From: RGIG8306 sp964426655
Lineage (GTDB): Bacteria > Bacillota > Clostridia > Lachnospirales > Lachnospiraceae
NCBI GenBank assembly: GCA_964426655.1
Contig: CAYRQT010000001.1
Location: 62,001-126,000 of the forward strand
DNA length: 64,000 nucleotides
Reading direction: 5' to 3'
Shown: in pieces, positions 35,532 to 44,052 of the stretch
Numbering within the stretch: the stretch's first letter is position 1
How the letters are laid out: every line of letters begins with the position of its first letter
The notes under the pieces: model-generated
Seen by the model: only the letters and a program-made list of their open reading frames with translations
The model's database searches: none
Told to the model about the DNA's origin: nothing
Translations under genes and position numbers: made by a program

Positions 35532-37190
35532 TTACTCCAAAATAGCGCCTCTGTCTGCAGATGTCACCAACTTGGCATAGCGGGCCAGATAGCCGGTCGT
35601 CACCTGGGGCGTTCTGGGTTTCCACTCTGCTCTTCTCTTTGCCAGCTCCTCATCAGAAACTGCCAGTGTCAGGGTGTTTTCCGGAATATTGATTTGTATC
35701 AGGTCTCCCTCTCTTACAAGAGCAATGGGGCCACCAACTGCGGCTTCCGGGCAGACATGTCCGATACTTGCTCCTCTGGATGCGCCGCTGAAACGCCCAT
35801 CTGTAATCAGGGCCACACTGGACCCCAGCCCCATGCCGGCTATCGCCGAAGTGGGATTTAGCATCTCCCGCATTCCCGGACCGCCCTTAGGGCCTTCATA
35901 TCGGATTACTACCACATTTCCGGGCACGATTTTTCCACCTTTGATGGCTGCAATGGCATCCTCTTCACAATCAAACACCCTGGCCGGTCCTTCATGGACC
36001 ATCATTTCAGGAACCACCGCAGAGCGCTTTACCACACAGGAATCCGGTGCCAGATTCCCTCGGAGTACGGCAATTCCGCCAGTTTCACTATATGGATTTT
36101 CAATGGGACGTATTACCTCCGGATCCAGATTAACAGCATTGGCAATATTTTCCCCTACCGTCTTCCCGGTACACGTTATCACGTCCGTACGAATCAGGTT
36201 CTTTTTGCTTAGTTCGTGCATAACAGCGTACACCCCACCGGCTTCATTCAGCTCTTCAATGTAGGTGTGTCCTGCTGGCGCCAGATGGCACAGATTAGGA
36301 GTTTTCTTACTGATGCTGTTGGCAATATCCAGATTAATCTTCACGCCTGCATCATGGGCAATGGCCGGCAGATGCAACATACTGTTTGTGGAGCAGCCCA
36401 ATGCCATGTCCACTGTAAGCGCATTCATAAAGGCATCTTCCGTCATAATATCCCTGGGACGGATATCCTTTTCTACCAGCTCCATAATCTGCATCCCTGC
36501 TTTTTTTGCCAGCCGGATCCTGTCAGAATAAACTGCCGGAATAGTCCCATTCCCTCTAAGTCCCATCCCAAGTACTTCTGTCAGGCAGTTCATGCTGTTG
36601 GCCGTATACATCCCGGAACAGGAACCACATGTGGGACAGGCTTTTTCCTCAAATTCCAGAACGTCATCCTCTGTCAGTGTGCCCGCTGCATAGGAACCCA
36701 CTGCCTCGAACATGGAGGACAGGGAGGTTTTGCAGTTCTTCACCCGCCCGGCCAGCATAGGCCCTCCACTCACAAAAATGGTGGGAATATTAAGTCTTGC
36801 TGCGGCCATCAACAGTCCTGGCACGTTCTTGTCACAGTTGGGTACCATAACCAGCCCGTCAAATTGATGCGCCATAGCCACACATTCCGTGGAATCAGCG
36901 ATCAGATCTCTGGTGGCCAGGGAATACTTCATGCCGATATGTCCCATGGCGATTCCATCACAAACGGCAATGGCCGGAAACATCACCGGTACACCACCGG
37001 CCATAGCTACACCCATTTTTACCGCATCCACCACTTTATCAATATTCATATGTCCAGGCACAATCTCATTATAGGAACTGACTACCCCGATCAAAGGTCG
37101 GCGCATTTCTTCCGCTGTATGCCCCAGTGCATTAAACAGGGATCTGTGGGGTGCCTGCTGCATCCCTTTTTTCACCGCATCACTTCTCAT
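35532..37190 (-). CDS. ilvD: Dihydroxy-acid dehydratase
   Basis: A 552-residue iron-sulfur enzyme converting 2,3-dihydroxy-isovalerate to 2-ketoisovalerate (and the isoleucine analogue). Cluster cysteines are in VPNCDKNVPG and TCGSCSGMYTANSMNCL. The C-terminal GRFSGASRG motif is present. ATG 37190 has AGGTGG just upstream and gives the expected N terminus RSDAVKKGMQQAPHRSL. Lies between leuB and ilvB. Confidence 0.96.
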   Translation of the reverse strand: MRSDAVKKGMQQAPHRSLFNALGHTAEEMRRPLIGVVSSYNEIVPGHMNIDKVVDAVKMGVAMAGGVPVMFPAIAVCDGIAMGHIGMKYSLATRDLIADSTECVAMAHQFDGLVMVPNCDKNVPGLLMAAARLNIPTIFVSGGPMLAGRVKNCKTSLSSMFEAVGSYAAGTLTEDDVLEFEEKACPTCGSCSGMYTANSMNCLTEVLGMGLRGNGTIPAVYSDRIRLAKKAGMQIMELVEKDIRPRDIMTEDAFMNALTVDMALGCSTNSMLHLPAIAHDAGVKINLDIANSISKKTPNLCHLAPAGHTYIEELNEAGGVYAVMHELSKKNLIRTDVITCTGKTVGENIANAVNLDPEVIRPIENPYSETGGIAVLRGNLAPDSCVVKRSAVVPEMMVHEGPARVFDCEEDAIAAIKGGKIVPGNVVVIRYEGPKGGPGMREMLNPTSAIAGMGLGSSVALITDGRFSGASRGASIGHVCPEAAVGGPIALVREGDLIQINIPENTLTLAVSDEELAKRRAEWKPRTPQVTTGYLARYAKLVTSADRGAILE

Positions 37191-37227
37191 TTTTCCACCT
37201 TTCCGGTCTGCTAAACCAAGCTTGCTG

Positions 37228-38316
37228 TCATACTTCAATATTATCTGCAATATATGTGCCCATCTCTGTACAACTGACCCGGGTAAGTCCGGGTGCCATA
37301 ATATCCGGGGTTCGATACCCTTCTTCCAGCACTTTCTTCACACTGTTCTCTACTGCATCTGCTTCCCTGTCCAGGCCAAAGGAGTAACGAAGCATCATGC
37401 CCGCCGAAAGAATGGTTGCAATAGGATTTGCCAGATTCTTTCCAGCTATATCCGGTGCCGAGCCATGACTGGGTTCATACATGCCCAGGCAGGTGTCACT
37501 GAGGCTTGCAGAGGGGAGCATGCCAATGGAACCGGTAATCATACTGGCCTCATCGGACAAAATATCTCCGAACATATTTTCCGTAAGGACCACATCAAAC
37601 TGCCCTGGGTCCCTCACCAGCTGCATGGCACAATTATCCACCAGCATATGTTCCAAAGTGACTTCCGGGTAGGCCTTTGCCACTTCATTGGTCACTTTCC
37701 TCCAAAGGCGGGAGGTATCCAGCACATTTGCTTTATCTACGCTGGTCACGTGCCTGCGTCGTTTCATAGCTATTTCAAATGCCTTAACAGCAATTCTTCG
37801 AATTTCCTCTTCGGTATAGGTACTGGTATCCACTGCAGTTTCCTGGCCATCTTTTTGGGTCGTACGCCGTTCTCCAAAATAAATGCCGCCAGTCAGTTCC
37901 CGCATAATGACCATATCAAATCCGTTCCCCACCACTTCGTCTTTCAGCGGGCAGGCCCCTTTTAATTCTTTATAAAGATAGGCCGGTCGGATATTTGCAA
38001 ACAGGTTCAATGCTTTTCGAATCCGTAAAAGGCCCGCCTCCGGACGCAGATGGGGCTCCACCTGGTACCAGCGGGAATTGCCCACATCACCACCGACTGC
38101 ACCCAGCAGCACACTGTCCGATGCTTTTGCTGTCGCAATGGCCTCTTCTGTAAGCGGTACACCATGCGCATCAATGGAACACCCTCCCATCAGAATTTTG
38201 GTGTAATGACAATGATGTCCAAATTTTACTGCAATCCTATCCAAAACTTTTGTGGCTTCTGTTACAATTTCCGGCCCGATTCCATCTCCCGGAATCAGGG
38301 TGATCTGATATTCCAT
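37228..38316 (-). CDS. leuB: 3-isopropylmalate dehydrogenase
   Basis: A 362-residue NAD-dependent decarboxylating dehydrogenase of leucine synthesis. N-terminal ITLIPGDGIGPEIV, LLRIRKALNLFANIRPA, the tyrosine in GGIYFGERR, and MYEPSHGSAPDIAGK are diagnostic. leuA, leuC and leuD are not in the window, so the pathway genes are split. It opens the leuB-ilvD-ilvB unit, with a leader of roughly 70 bases that can fold into a small hairpin. Confidence 0.95.
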   Translation of the reverse strand: MEYQITLIPGDGIGPEIVTEATKVLDRIAVKFGHHCHYTKILMGGCSIDAHGVPLTEEAIATAKASDSVLLGAVGGDVGNSRWYQVEPHLRPEAGLLRIRKALNLFANIRPAYLYKELKGACPLKDEVVGNGFDMVIMRELTGGIYFGERRTTQKDGQETAVDTSTYTEEEIRRIAVKAFEIAMKRRRHVTSVDKANVLDTSRLWRKVTNEVAKAYPEVTLEHMLVDNCAMQLVRDPGQFDVVLTENMFGDILSDEASMITGSIGMLPSASLSDTCLGMYEPSHGSAPDIAGKNLANPIATILSAGMMLRYSFGLDREADAVENSVKKVLEEGYRTPDIMAPGLTRVSCTEMGTYIADNIEV

Positions 38317-38386
38317 TTCTGCCTCCCATTATGCCCGGTTATATTAGGCCGCGATTCGACGCTACCCCTAATTACTTCGGTATTTA

Positions 38387-38419
38387 AACTATACTACCTT
38401 AAAAAAAGAGGGATTTCAA
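38387..38419 (-). promoter_or_regulatory. Candidate promoter and leader of leuB-ilvD-ilvB
   Basis: TTGAAA then 17 bases then TAGTAT (overlapping TATAGT) lies upstream of leuB on the minus strand. The leader to the ATG can form ATTAGG/CCTAAT around an inner GCG/CGC helix. No T-box motif or leucine-rich leader peptide was seen. The 292-base divergent gap 38317-38608 holds nothing else but the promoter for the plus-strand gene. Confidence 0.4.
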
Positions 38420-38534
38420 GTGAAAAGCCGGAAAAGGCGCCTCCCCCTTTATACGAATTTCGCATTGCAGATATAACCATAAGGAATAAATAAAGCCCGC
38501 CATATTCCTTGCCCCCCATTGTTTCCCCTCTTCG

Positions 38535-38563
38535 GTTGCCGACATTTCGGATTCGTGGTAAAG
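38535..38563 (+). promoter_or_regulatory. Candidate promoter of the plus-strand aminotransferase
   Basis: TTGCCG, 17 bases, TAAAGT, each matching four of six consensus positions, about 45 bases before the ATG at 38609. Confidence 0.4.
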
Positions 38564-38608
38564 TGTAGAGAAAGCAGTTTTTTCTTTAATATTTATCGGA
38601 GGTATCAC

Positions 38609-39781
38609 ATGTTATTTCAGTTTGCAGATCGATTAAATCATTTTGACACAGGAATCTTCTCGGCCCTGAATGAAAAAAAAGAAGCCCGCCTGGCACAGGG
38701 CAGGCCTGTTTACAATATGTCTGTAGGCACCCCTGACTTTCCTCCCATGCCTCATATTCAAGCTGCCATTGTGGAAGCATCAAAGGATCCCTCCAAATTT
38801 GTTTATGCTCTTCAGGATCTGCCGGAACTCCTTGATGCAGTGGTTTCTTATTACCAGCGCCGATTCGGTGTTACGCTTTCCACCGAGGATATCACCTACG
38901 TGAATGGTTCTCAGGAAGGTATTGGCCACATTGGCCTGACTCTCTGCAACCCCGGTGACGTGGTGCTGCTTCCCAATCCTGGATATCCTGTATTTGCTTC
39001 CGGGGCCCTTTTGGCTGATGCTCAGATTTATTATTATCCACTTCTTGAAGAGAACCGGTATCTTCCAGACTTTAATGCTATCCCGGAGGACATTGCCCGC
39101 CGGGCTAAATACATGATTCTTTCCTATCCGCTGAACCCGGTCTGCGTTACTGCTCCTGCGCAGGTCTATCTGGACTGGATCCGTTTTTGCCAAAAGTACA
39201 ATATTATTGCCATCCATGATAATGCCTATGCAGACATCCAGTTTGACGGCCGCATTGGCACTTCTTTTCTGGCTTTCCCCGGGGCAAAAGAAGTGGGTGT
39301 GGAGTTTTTCTCTCTGTCCAAGTCCTTTAATACCACTGGGGCAAGAATGTCCTTCTGCATTGGCAATCCTGTCATCATAAAGGCCCTGAAAAAACTGCGC
39401 AGCCAGTATGACTTTAATATGTTTCTTCCCATACAATATGGTGCTTTAGCTGCACTAAATGGTCCCACTGATGAAGTGAAAGTTCAATGCACACTGTATC
39501 AAGCCCGCAGAGATGCTCTTTGCGGTGGACTGAGAAACATTGGCTGGCCCGTCCCTGACAGCGAAGGCACCATGTTCGCCTGGGCTCCCATTCCAAAAGG
39601 ATATCTTTCGAGCCAGGCCTTTACCATGGCGCTGTTGGAACAAACCGGCATTCTGGTCACTCCTGGCGATGCCTTTGGTCCCTTAGGAGAGGGCTATGTC
39701 CGCTTTGCTCTGGTCATGCCCCCTGAAAAAATAGCCCGACTGATCCGCCTTATTGAAGAAAGTGATATTCTACATCCTTAA
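38609..39781 (+). CDS. PLP-dependent class I/II aminotransferase
   Basis: A 390-residue fold-type I aminotransferase. The PLP lysine is Lys238 in FFSLSKSFNTTGARMSF, the PLP-ring aspartate is in AIHDNAYADI, and the phosphate-binding GSQEGIGHIGL matches the LL-DAP/aspartate aminotransferase group. The usual YPNNPTGA motif reads YPLNPVCV (173-180), which may alter specificity. A clear DapL is coded elsewhere in the window, so this is probably a different amino-acid aminotransferase. ATG 38609 has CGGAGG 6 bases upstream. It stands alone on the plus strand and ends 12 bases from the convergent ATPase gene with no hairpin between. Confidence 0.85.
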   Translation: MLFQFADRLNHFDTGIFSALNEKKEARLAQGRPVYNMSVGTPDFPPMPHIQAAIVEASKDPSKFVYALQDLPELLDAVVSYYQRRFGVTLSTEDITYVNGSQEGIGHIGLTLCNPGDVVLLPNPGYPVFASGALLADAQIYYYPLLEENRYLPDFNAIPEDIARRAKYMILSYPLNPVCVTAPAQVYLDWIRFCQKYNIIAIHDNAYADIQFDGRIGTSFLAFPGAKEVGVEFFSLSKSFNTTGARMSFCIGNPVIIKALKKLRSQYDFNMFLPIQYGALAALNGPTDEVKVQCTLYQARRDALCGGLRNIGWPVPDSEGTMFAWAPIPKGYLSSQAFTMALLEQTGILVTPGDAFGPLGEGYVRFALVMPPEKIARLIRLIEESDILHP

Positions 39782-39793
39782 ATTTTGGCCCAC

Positions 39794-42439
39794 TTATTCT
39801 TTTCTGAACAGAATGTAGTTGGAAAGCTGTCCGAATACCAGTTGCAGGAGCGCCAACCCGGCGGCAATGCCCCAATGGGCAGCGCTTAATGCTGTCAGCC
39901 CAAACATCCCCTGAAGGGCAGGCACCAGAGCCACAATGCCCGTCACTGCCATTGAGGCCAACGCACTTATGGACAGTGCAGGGTTGCTTCGGATCATTTT
40001 CTGGTGCCAGAGCAATTCTTTACTGCGCACATTGTAAATATTCAATACGGAAGCCCAGGAAAGGGTGATAAATGCCATGGTGATGCCCACGGCGTAGGAC
40101 GGGACAATGGTAGCGTTCAGAGAAATGAATCTTCCTAAGTAAAAGGCCAGTAACGTCAGCACAATGAAAAAGAACGCTTTCACGCCGATTTTCTTCCCCA
40201 GTCCCTGGGAAAAAAGGCTGGCATTTTTTGACAGGGGCTTTCTCTCCATCAAATCCTTCTCTGCTTCTTCCCGACTAATGAAAAAACCCGGAATACCATC
40301 GGAAACCACATTGATAAACAGCAGCTGTACCGACGTGATGGGAGCTCCCCATCCAATCAGCACACCAATCAGCATAATCAGAATTTCTGCAAAGTTCACA
40401 CTTAGGAGGAACATGACCGTTTTACGAATATTGTCATATGCTGTTCTTCCCACTTTTACAGCATCTACAATGGTCGCAAAATGATCATCTGTAATAATAA
40501 TATCCGCCGCACTTTTGGATACCTCTGTACCGGTAATCCCCATCGCCGCTCCCACATCTGCAGCCTTTAGGGCCGGGGCGTCATTTACCCCATCTCCAGT
40601 CATGGTGATGACTTCCCCCTCTGCCTGCCAGGCCTGTACAATTCTGATTTTATCCTCAGGACTCACCCGGGCATATACCGAAATTTGACGGATTTCTTTT
40701 CTCAGGGCTTCATCCGACATAGTTGAAAGCTGCGCCCCCGTGATGGCCCGCTCCCCTTCTTCCAAGATCCCTATCTGCTTTGCAATGGCTGCAGCAGTTT
40801 CAACATGATCTCCTGTAATCATCACTGTTTTGATGCCCGCCTTTTTGGCATGAGCCACTGCCCGCCTGCTTTCCGGGCGCGGTGGATCAATCATACCCAC
40901 CAGTCCCAAGAAGGTGAGCCCATCCTCCAATGTGCCCTCATCCAACTGTTCCGGAAGAGCATCCCAGATTTTAAAGGCCACTCCAATGACCCGGAGAGCT
41001 TCTCTGGCAAACCCGTCATGAACCTCCTGTGCCCTGATTTGACCCTCCGGCTCAAAATGGACCGGCAAACGGTCAAAAGCCCCTTTCGTAATGGATATAT
41101 ATTTTCCGGAAGTTCCCTTTTCCTTCCAGTGATGAACGGTGGTCATCCGTTTTCTGGTAGAATCAAAGGGCAGCTCAAATACCCGGGGATTGTCTTCTTC
41201 CAATTTTCTTTTCTGCAGTCCTTTATCTAGCATCAGGCGCAGAATAGCCGCTTCTGTAGGATCTCCGATAATGTTTTCCTCTTCCGTCTCTCCCCCTTCT
41301 ACTACCGCATCCGTGCATAGGGAGAGCATTTTCAGCATTCTGTTTTCTTTTTCTGAGAACGCATGTCCGGAAGAGACCGGCTGCAGAGATGCCTCCCAGA
41401 ATTTCTGGATCATCATTTTGTTCTGGGTCAGAGTACCAGTTTTATCCGAGCAGATCACCGAAGTATTTCCCACCGTCTCTACCGCCGGTATCCGTCGGAT
41501 AATGGTGTTTTTCGTCACCATTTGCTGCACGCCCCCAGCCAGAATCAGCGTTACAATGACAGGCAGGGTCTCCGGCACTGCTGCCACCGCCAGAGATACG
41601 CCATTTAAGAGCATTTCCGCCAGCGATTCCTGATACACAAAAACCCCTACCACAAATATAAGAATGCCTGCTGCAATAGCGACTACGGACAACCACTGGG
41701 CCAGGGATTTCAGTCTCTTTTGAAGAGGTGTCAGCAATTTATGTGTGCTGTTGAGAAGGCCTGCTATCTTGCCCATCTCCGTATTCATGCCAGTCTCACA
41801 AATGACCGCCTTACCCCTTCCATTGGTGACTAAACATCCAGAATAGACCATGTTGCGCCGATCTCCCAAGGGTGACTCTTCCTCTGCCAGAAACTGTGCA
41901 TCTTTTTCCACAGGCACACTTTCTCCCGTCAGCGCCGATTCTTCAACCTGAAGACTATTAGCCTGAATAAGCCGGCCATCCGCAGGCACCATATCTCCAG
42001 CCTGAAGCACCACGATATCCCCTGGTACCAGTTCCTCTGCATCAATATGTCCCAGCACACCATCCCTTAACACGGTACACCGCACGGTATTCAGACTTTT
42101 CAATGCATCCAAGGCCTTTTCGGCACGACTTTCCTGCGTAATGCCCAAAATGACATTGATTATCACAATGGATAAAATGACGATGACCTTGGCCCAGCCA
42201 TATCCAGTGTATAACGCCATGTATGTAGAGATGCCTGCTGCAATCAGTAAAATAATCGTGGAAATTTCTTTAAGATGATGTCCGATTTTTTGCAGCAGAC
42301 TTTCCTTCTTCCCTTCCGTAAAGGCATTTGGCCCAAATGTTTCAAACCTCGTATCCGCTTCCTTCTGATCCAGACCTGCCTCTGGGGAGACCTGTATGTT
42401 GTTCAACATTTCCTCTATGGTCATGCTATGCCAATTCAT
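39794..42439 (-). CDS. P2-type cation-transporting ATPase (calcium-type)
   Basis: An 881-residue membrane pump. The N-terminal cation ATPase domain is followed by TGES (171-174), the M4 motif PETLP (289-293), the phosphorylated Asp332 in SDKTGTLTQ, the nucleotide-binding KGAFDR and the hinge TGDGVNDAPALK. About ten membrane helices are apparent. The arrangement fits the SERCA/PMCA-like bacterial Ca2+ ATPases; PETLP rather than PEGLP makes the ion less certain. GGAGG lies 6 bases before the ATG. It has a separate leader of about 160 bases. Confidence 0.92.
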   Translation of the reverse strand: MNWHSMTIEEMLNNIQVSPEAGLDQKEADTRFETFGPNAFTEGKKESLLQKIGHHLKEISTIILLIAAGISTYMALYTGYGWAKVIVILSIVIINVILGITQESRAEKALDALKSLNTVRCTVLRDGVLGHIDAEELVPGDIVVLQAGDMVPADGRLIQANSLQVEESALTGESVPVEKDAQFLAEEESPLGDRRNMVYSGCLVTNGRGKAVICETGMNTEMGKIAGLLNSTHKLLTPLQKRLKSLAQWLSVVAIAAGILIFVVGVFVYQESLAEMLLNGVSLAVAAVPETLPVIVTLILAGGVQQMVTKNTIIRRIPAVETVGNTSVICSDKTGTLTQNKMMIQKFWEASLQPVSSGHAFSEKENRMLKMLSLCTDAVVEGGETEEENIIGDPTEAAILRLMLDKGLQKRKLEEDNPRVFELPFDSTRKRMTTVHHWKEKGTSGKYISITKGAFDRLPVHFEPEGQIRAQEVHDGFAREALRVIGVAFKIWDALPEQLDEGTLEDGLTFLGLVGMIDPPRPESRRAVAHAKKAGIKTVMITGDHVETAAAIAKQIGILEEGERAITGAQLSTMSDEALRKEIRQISVYARVSPEDKIRIVQAWQAEGEVITMTGDGVNDAPALKAADVGAAMGITGTEVSKSAADIIITDDHFATIVDAVKVGRTAYDNIRKTVMFLLSVNFAEILIMLIGVLIGWGAPITSVQLLFINVVSDGIPGFFISREEAEKDLMERKPLSKNASLFSQGLGKKIGVKAFFFIVLTLLAFYLGRFISLNATIVPSYAVGITMAFITLSWASVLNIYNVRSKELLWHQKMIRSNPALSISALASMAVTGIVALVPALQGMFGLTALSAAHWGIAAGLALLQLVFGQLSNYILFRKE

Positions 42440-42600
42440 GCTTTCCCTCCTCTTGGATTTCTCTTAATTTCTTTAGAAACAAGTTTCTCAGTGCTTTCTA
42501 TTTTCTCTTTTCCCGTTCGGCCCGGAACTCCCATCACCTCTGGCCTTCGGCTATATTTTGCTCTTACGGACTTACACCCAATTAAGGCCTCTGTCCCCAT
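42440..42600 (-). other. Unassigned, possibly structured leader of the P-type ATPase
   Basis: About 160 bases between the yajC terminator and the ATPase. On the minus strand GGCCTT (about 42588-42583) pairs perfectly with AAGGCC (about 42547-42542) around a G/A-rich interior, a second element GTTC...GAAC or TTCCG...CGGGAA follows, and an AGAAA/TTTCT hairpin lies nearer the start. It matches no riboswitch consensus that I can recall (yybP-ykoY, M-box, fluoride, NiCo and ydaO were considered). No clear promoter is visible. Confidence 0.35.
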
Positions 42601-42601
42601 G

Positions 42602-42641
42602 CAAAAAAAGAAAAGCTCCTGTAATCTCTACAGAAGCTTTT
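42602..42641 (-). terminator. Terminator after yajC
   Basis: AAAAGCT-C-TGTA type stem with arms 42641-42629 and 42623-42611, one mismatch, then TTTTCTTTTTTT on the minus strand. Confidence 0.9.
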
Positions 42642-42647
42642 TGATTG

Positions 42648-42959
42648 TCATTCAGCGGCAGGTTTTTCTGCTTCCACAATGGCACTCTTTTGCATAGGTA
42701 TACGACAGTTTTTATTGTTGCCGAATTCTACGATCACCGTATCATCCGTAATGTCAATGACTACACCATAGAAACCGGATGAAGTGAGGACGCTGTCCCC
42801 CACCGCCAGGGTAGACAACATTTTGCCTTTTTCCTTTTGCTGTTTTCTCTGGGGGCGAATCATAAAGAAATATAATGCGCCGATGACCACCGCATACATG
42901 ATGATCAGGGTAATCCAGCTACTGCCGGACTCAGTTGTTGCCAATGTAAGATAGTTCAT
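42648..42959 (-). CDS. yajC: Preprotein translocase subunit YajC
   Basis: A 103-residue inner-membrane protein accompanying SecDF. One membrane helix (about 14-36) runs into the family motif FFMIRPQRKQQKEKGKML, then a small beta-rich cytoplasmic domain (VGDSVLTSSGFYGVV). GGAGG lies 4 bases before the ATG. It is 33 bases after the damaged tgt, the usual tgt-yajC order; secD is not next to it here, because a terminator follows. Confidence 0.95.
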   Translation of the reverse strand: MNYLTLATTESGSSWITLIIMYAVVIGALYFFMIRPQRKQQKEKGKMLSTLAVGDSVLTSSGFYGVVIDITDDTVIVEFGNNKNCRIPMQKSAIVEAEKPAAE

Positions 42960-42992
42960 GAATCCTCCATTCCTCTGCCCATTAGAAAAAGG

Positions 42993-44052
42993 TCAATCCT
43001 TTTCTGTTCCTATGGCAAAGCCTTCTAATTTTTCTTTTTTATATGCTAAAAACCGATGTTCCTCGATAGCATTTCGAATTTCTGCCATCATTGTATTATA
43101 ATAATATAAATTGTGAAGTACGCATAGCCTCAATCCTAAAATTTCACCGGATTTTAATAAATGTCTAATATATGACCGGCTATAATGGCTACAAGCGGGG
43201 CATTTACAGCCCTCTTCCATGGGTCTGGGGTCTTTTTCATACTTTGCATTCAACATATTCCTTCTGCCATGATTGGTATATACATGACCATGCCGCCCGT
43301 TTCGGGAAGGATATACGCAGTCAAAAAAGTCTACGCCCCGCTCCACGCCCTCCAGAATGTTGGCAGGGGTTCCCACTCCCATCAGATAGGTAGGCTTGTT
43401 CTGAGGCAGCCAAGGCACAGTGGCCTCCAGAATCCGATACATCTCTTCATGGCTTTCTCCCACGGCCAGACCACCCAGCGCATACCCATCCAGGTCCATT
43501 TCCCTGATGGCCTTTGCGTGGTCGATGCGGATGTCCTCGTAGATTCCCCCCTGATTAATGCCAAACAGGAGCTGACTGGGATTGAGGGTGTCTGGCAACT
43601 GATTCAGTCTGCCCATCTCTGTTTTACATCTGGCCAGCCACCGGGTCGTCCTGGCAACAGAATCTTCCATGTATCCACGGTCTGCCACTGAAGAGGGGCA
43701 TTCATCAAAGGCCATGGCAATGGTAGATGCCAGATTGGACTGGATCTGCATGGCCCGCCAGGGAAAACACCTGAAATCCTCCTGAATCCGTAAGGATGGG
43801 CTTGTCCCATACCATAAATTTATGGAGACCACCCATGGCTTTAATGACCTGATCCCCTGGCCGCACGTGCAGATGATAGGTATTAGATAACTCCACCTGT
43901 GTCCCAATATCCTGGAGGTCCATGGTGGACACCCCCCCTTTTATGGCTGCCGCTGTCCCCACATTCATAAATACCGGTGTTTCTATAACGCCGTGCACTG
44001 TATGAAGTCTTCCTCTTTTCGCCCTGCCATCTGTTGTTACCAATTCATACAT
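42993..44052 (-). pseudogene. tgt: Queuine tRNA-ribosyltransferase, internally deleted and frameshifted
   Basis: The enzyme exchanges guanine for queuine or preQ1 in the wobble position of GUN tRNAs. Frame one gives the N-terminal part from YELVTTDG to TDSGGFQVFSLA (44052 to about 43760). The rest, from MQIQSNLASTIAMAFDEC to the end at 42993, lies in another frame. Compared with the family, about 28 codons between FSL-A and MQIQ are missing, roughly 80 bases, which both deletes a conserved segment and shifts the frame at about 43755-43760. Downstream parts remain good, including the zinc site CKCPACSHYSRSYIRH, so the loss looks recent. Function is probably lost unless the sequence is in error. 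Confidence 0.85.

Noticed and set aside
42440..42600. Known riboswitch (Mn, Mg, fluoride, NiCo or c-di-AMP) before the P-type ATPase
   Set aside because: Short pieces such as GGTGATGG or GGGTGTAAGTCC resemble parts of known elements, but the paired and conserved partner segments are missing.
43705..43907. Overlapping tgt frames as a programmed frameshift
   Set aside because: About 28 conserved residues are absent from both frames, so a shift alone could not restore the enzyme; a deletion is the better explanation.
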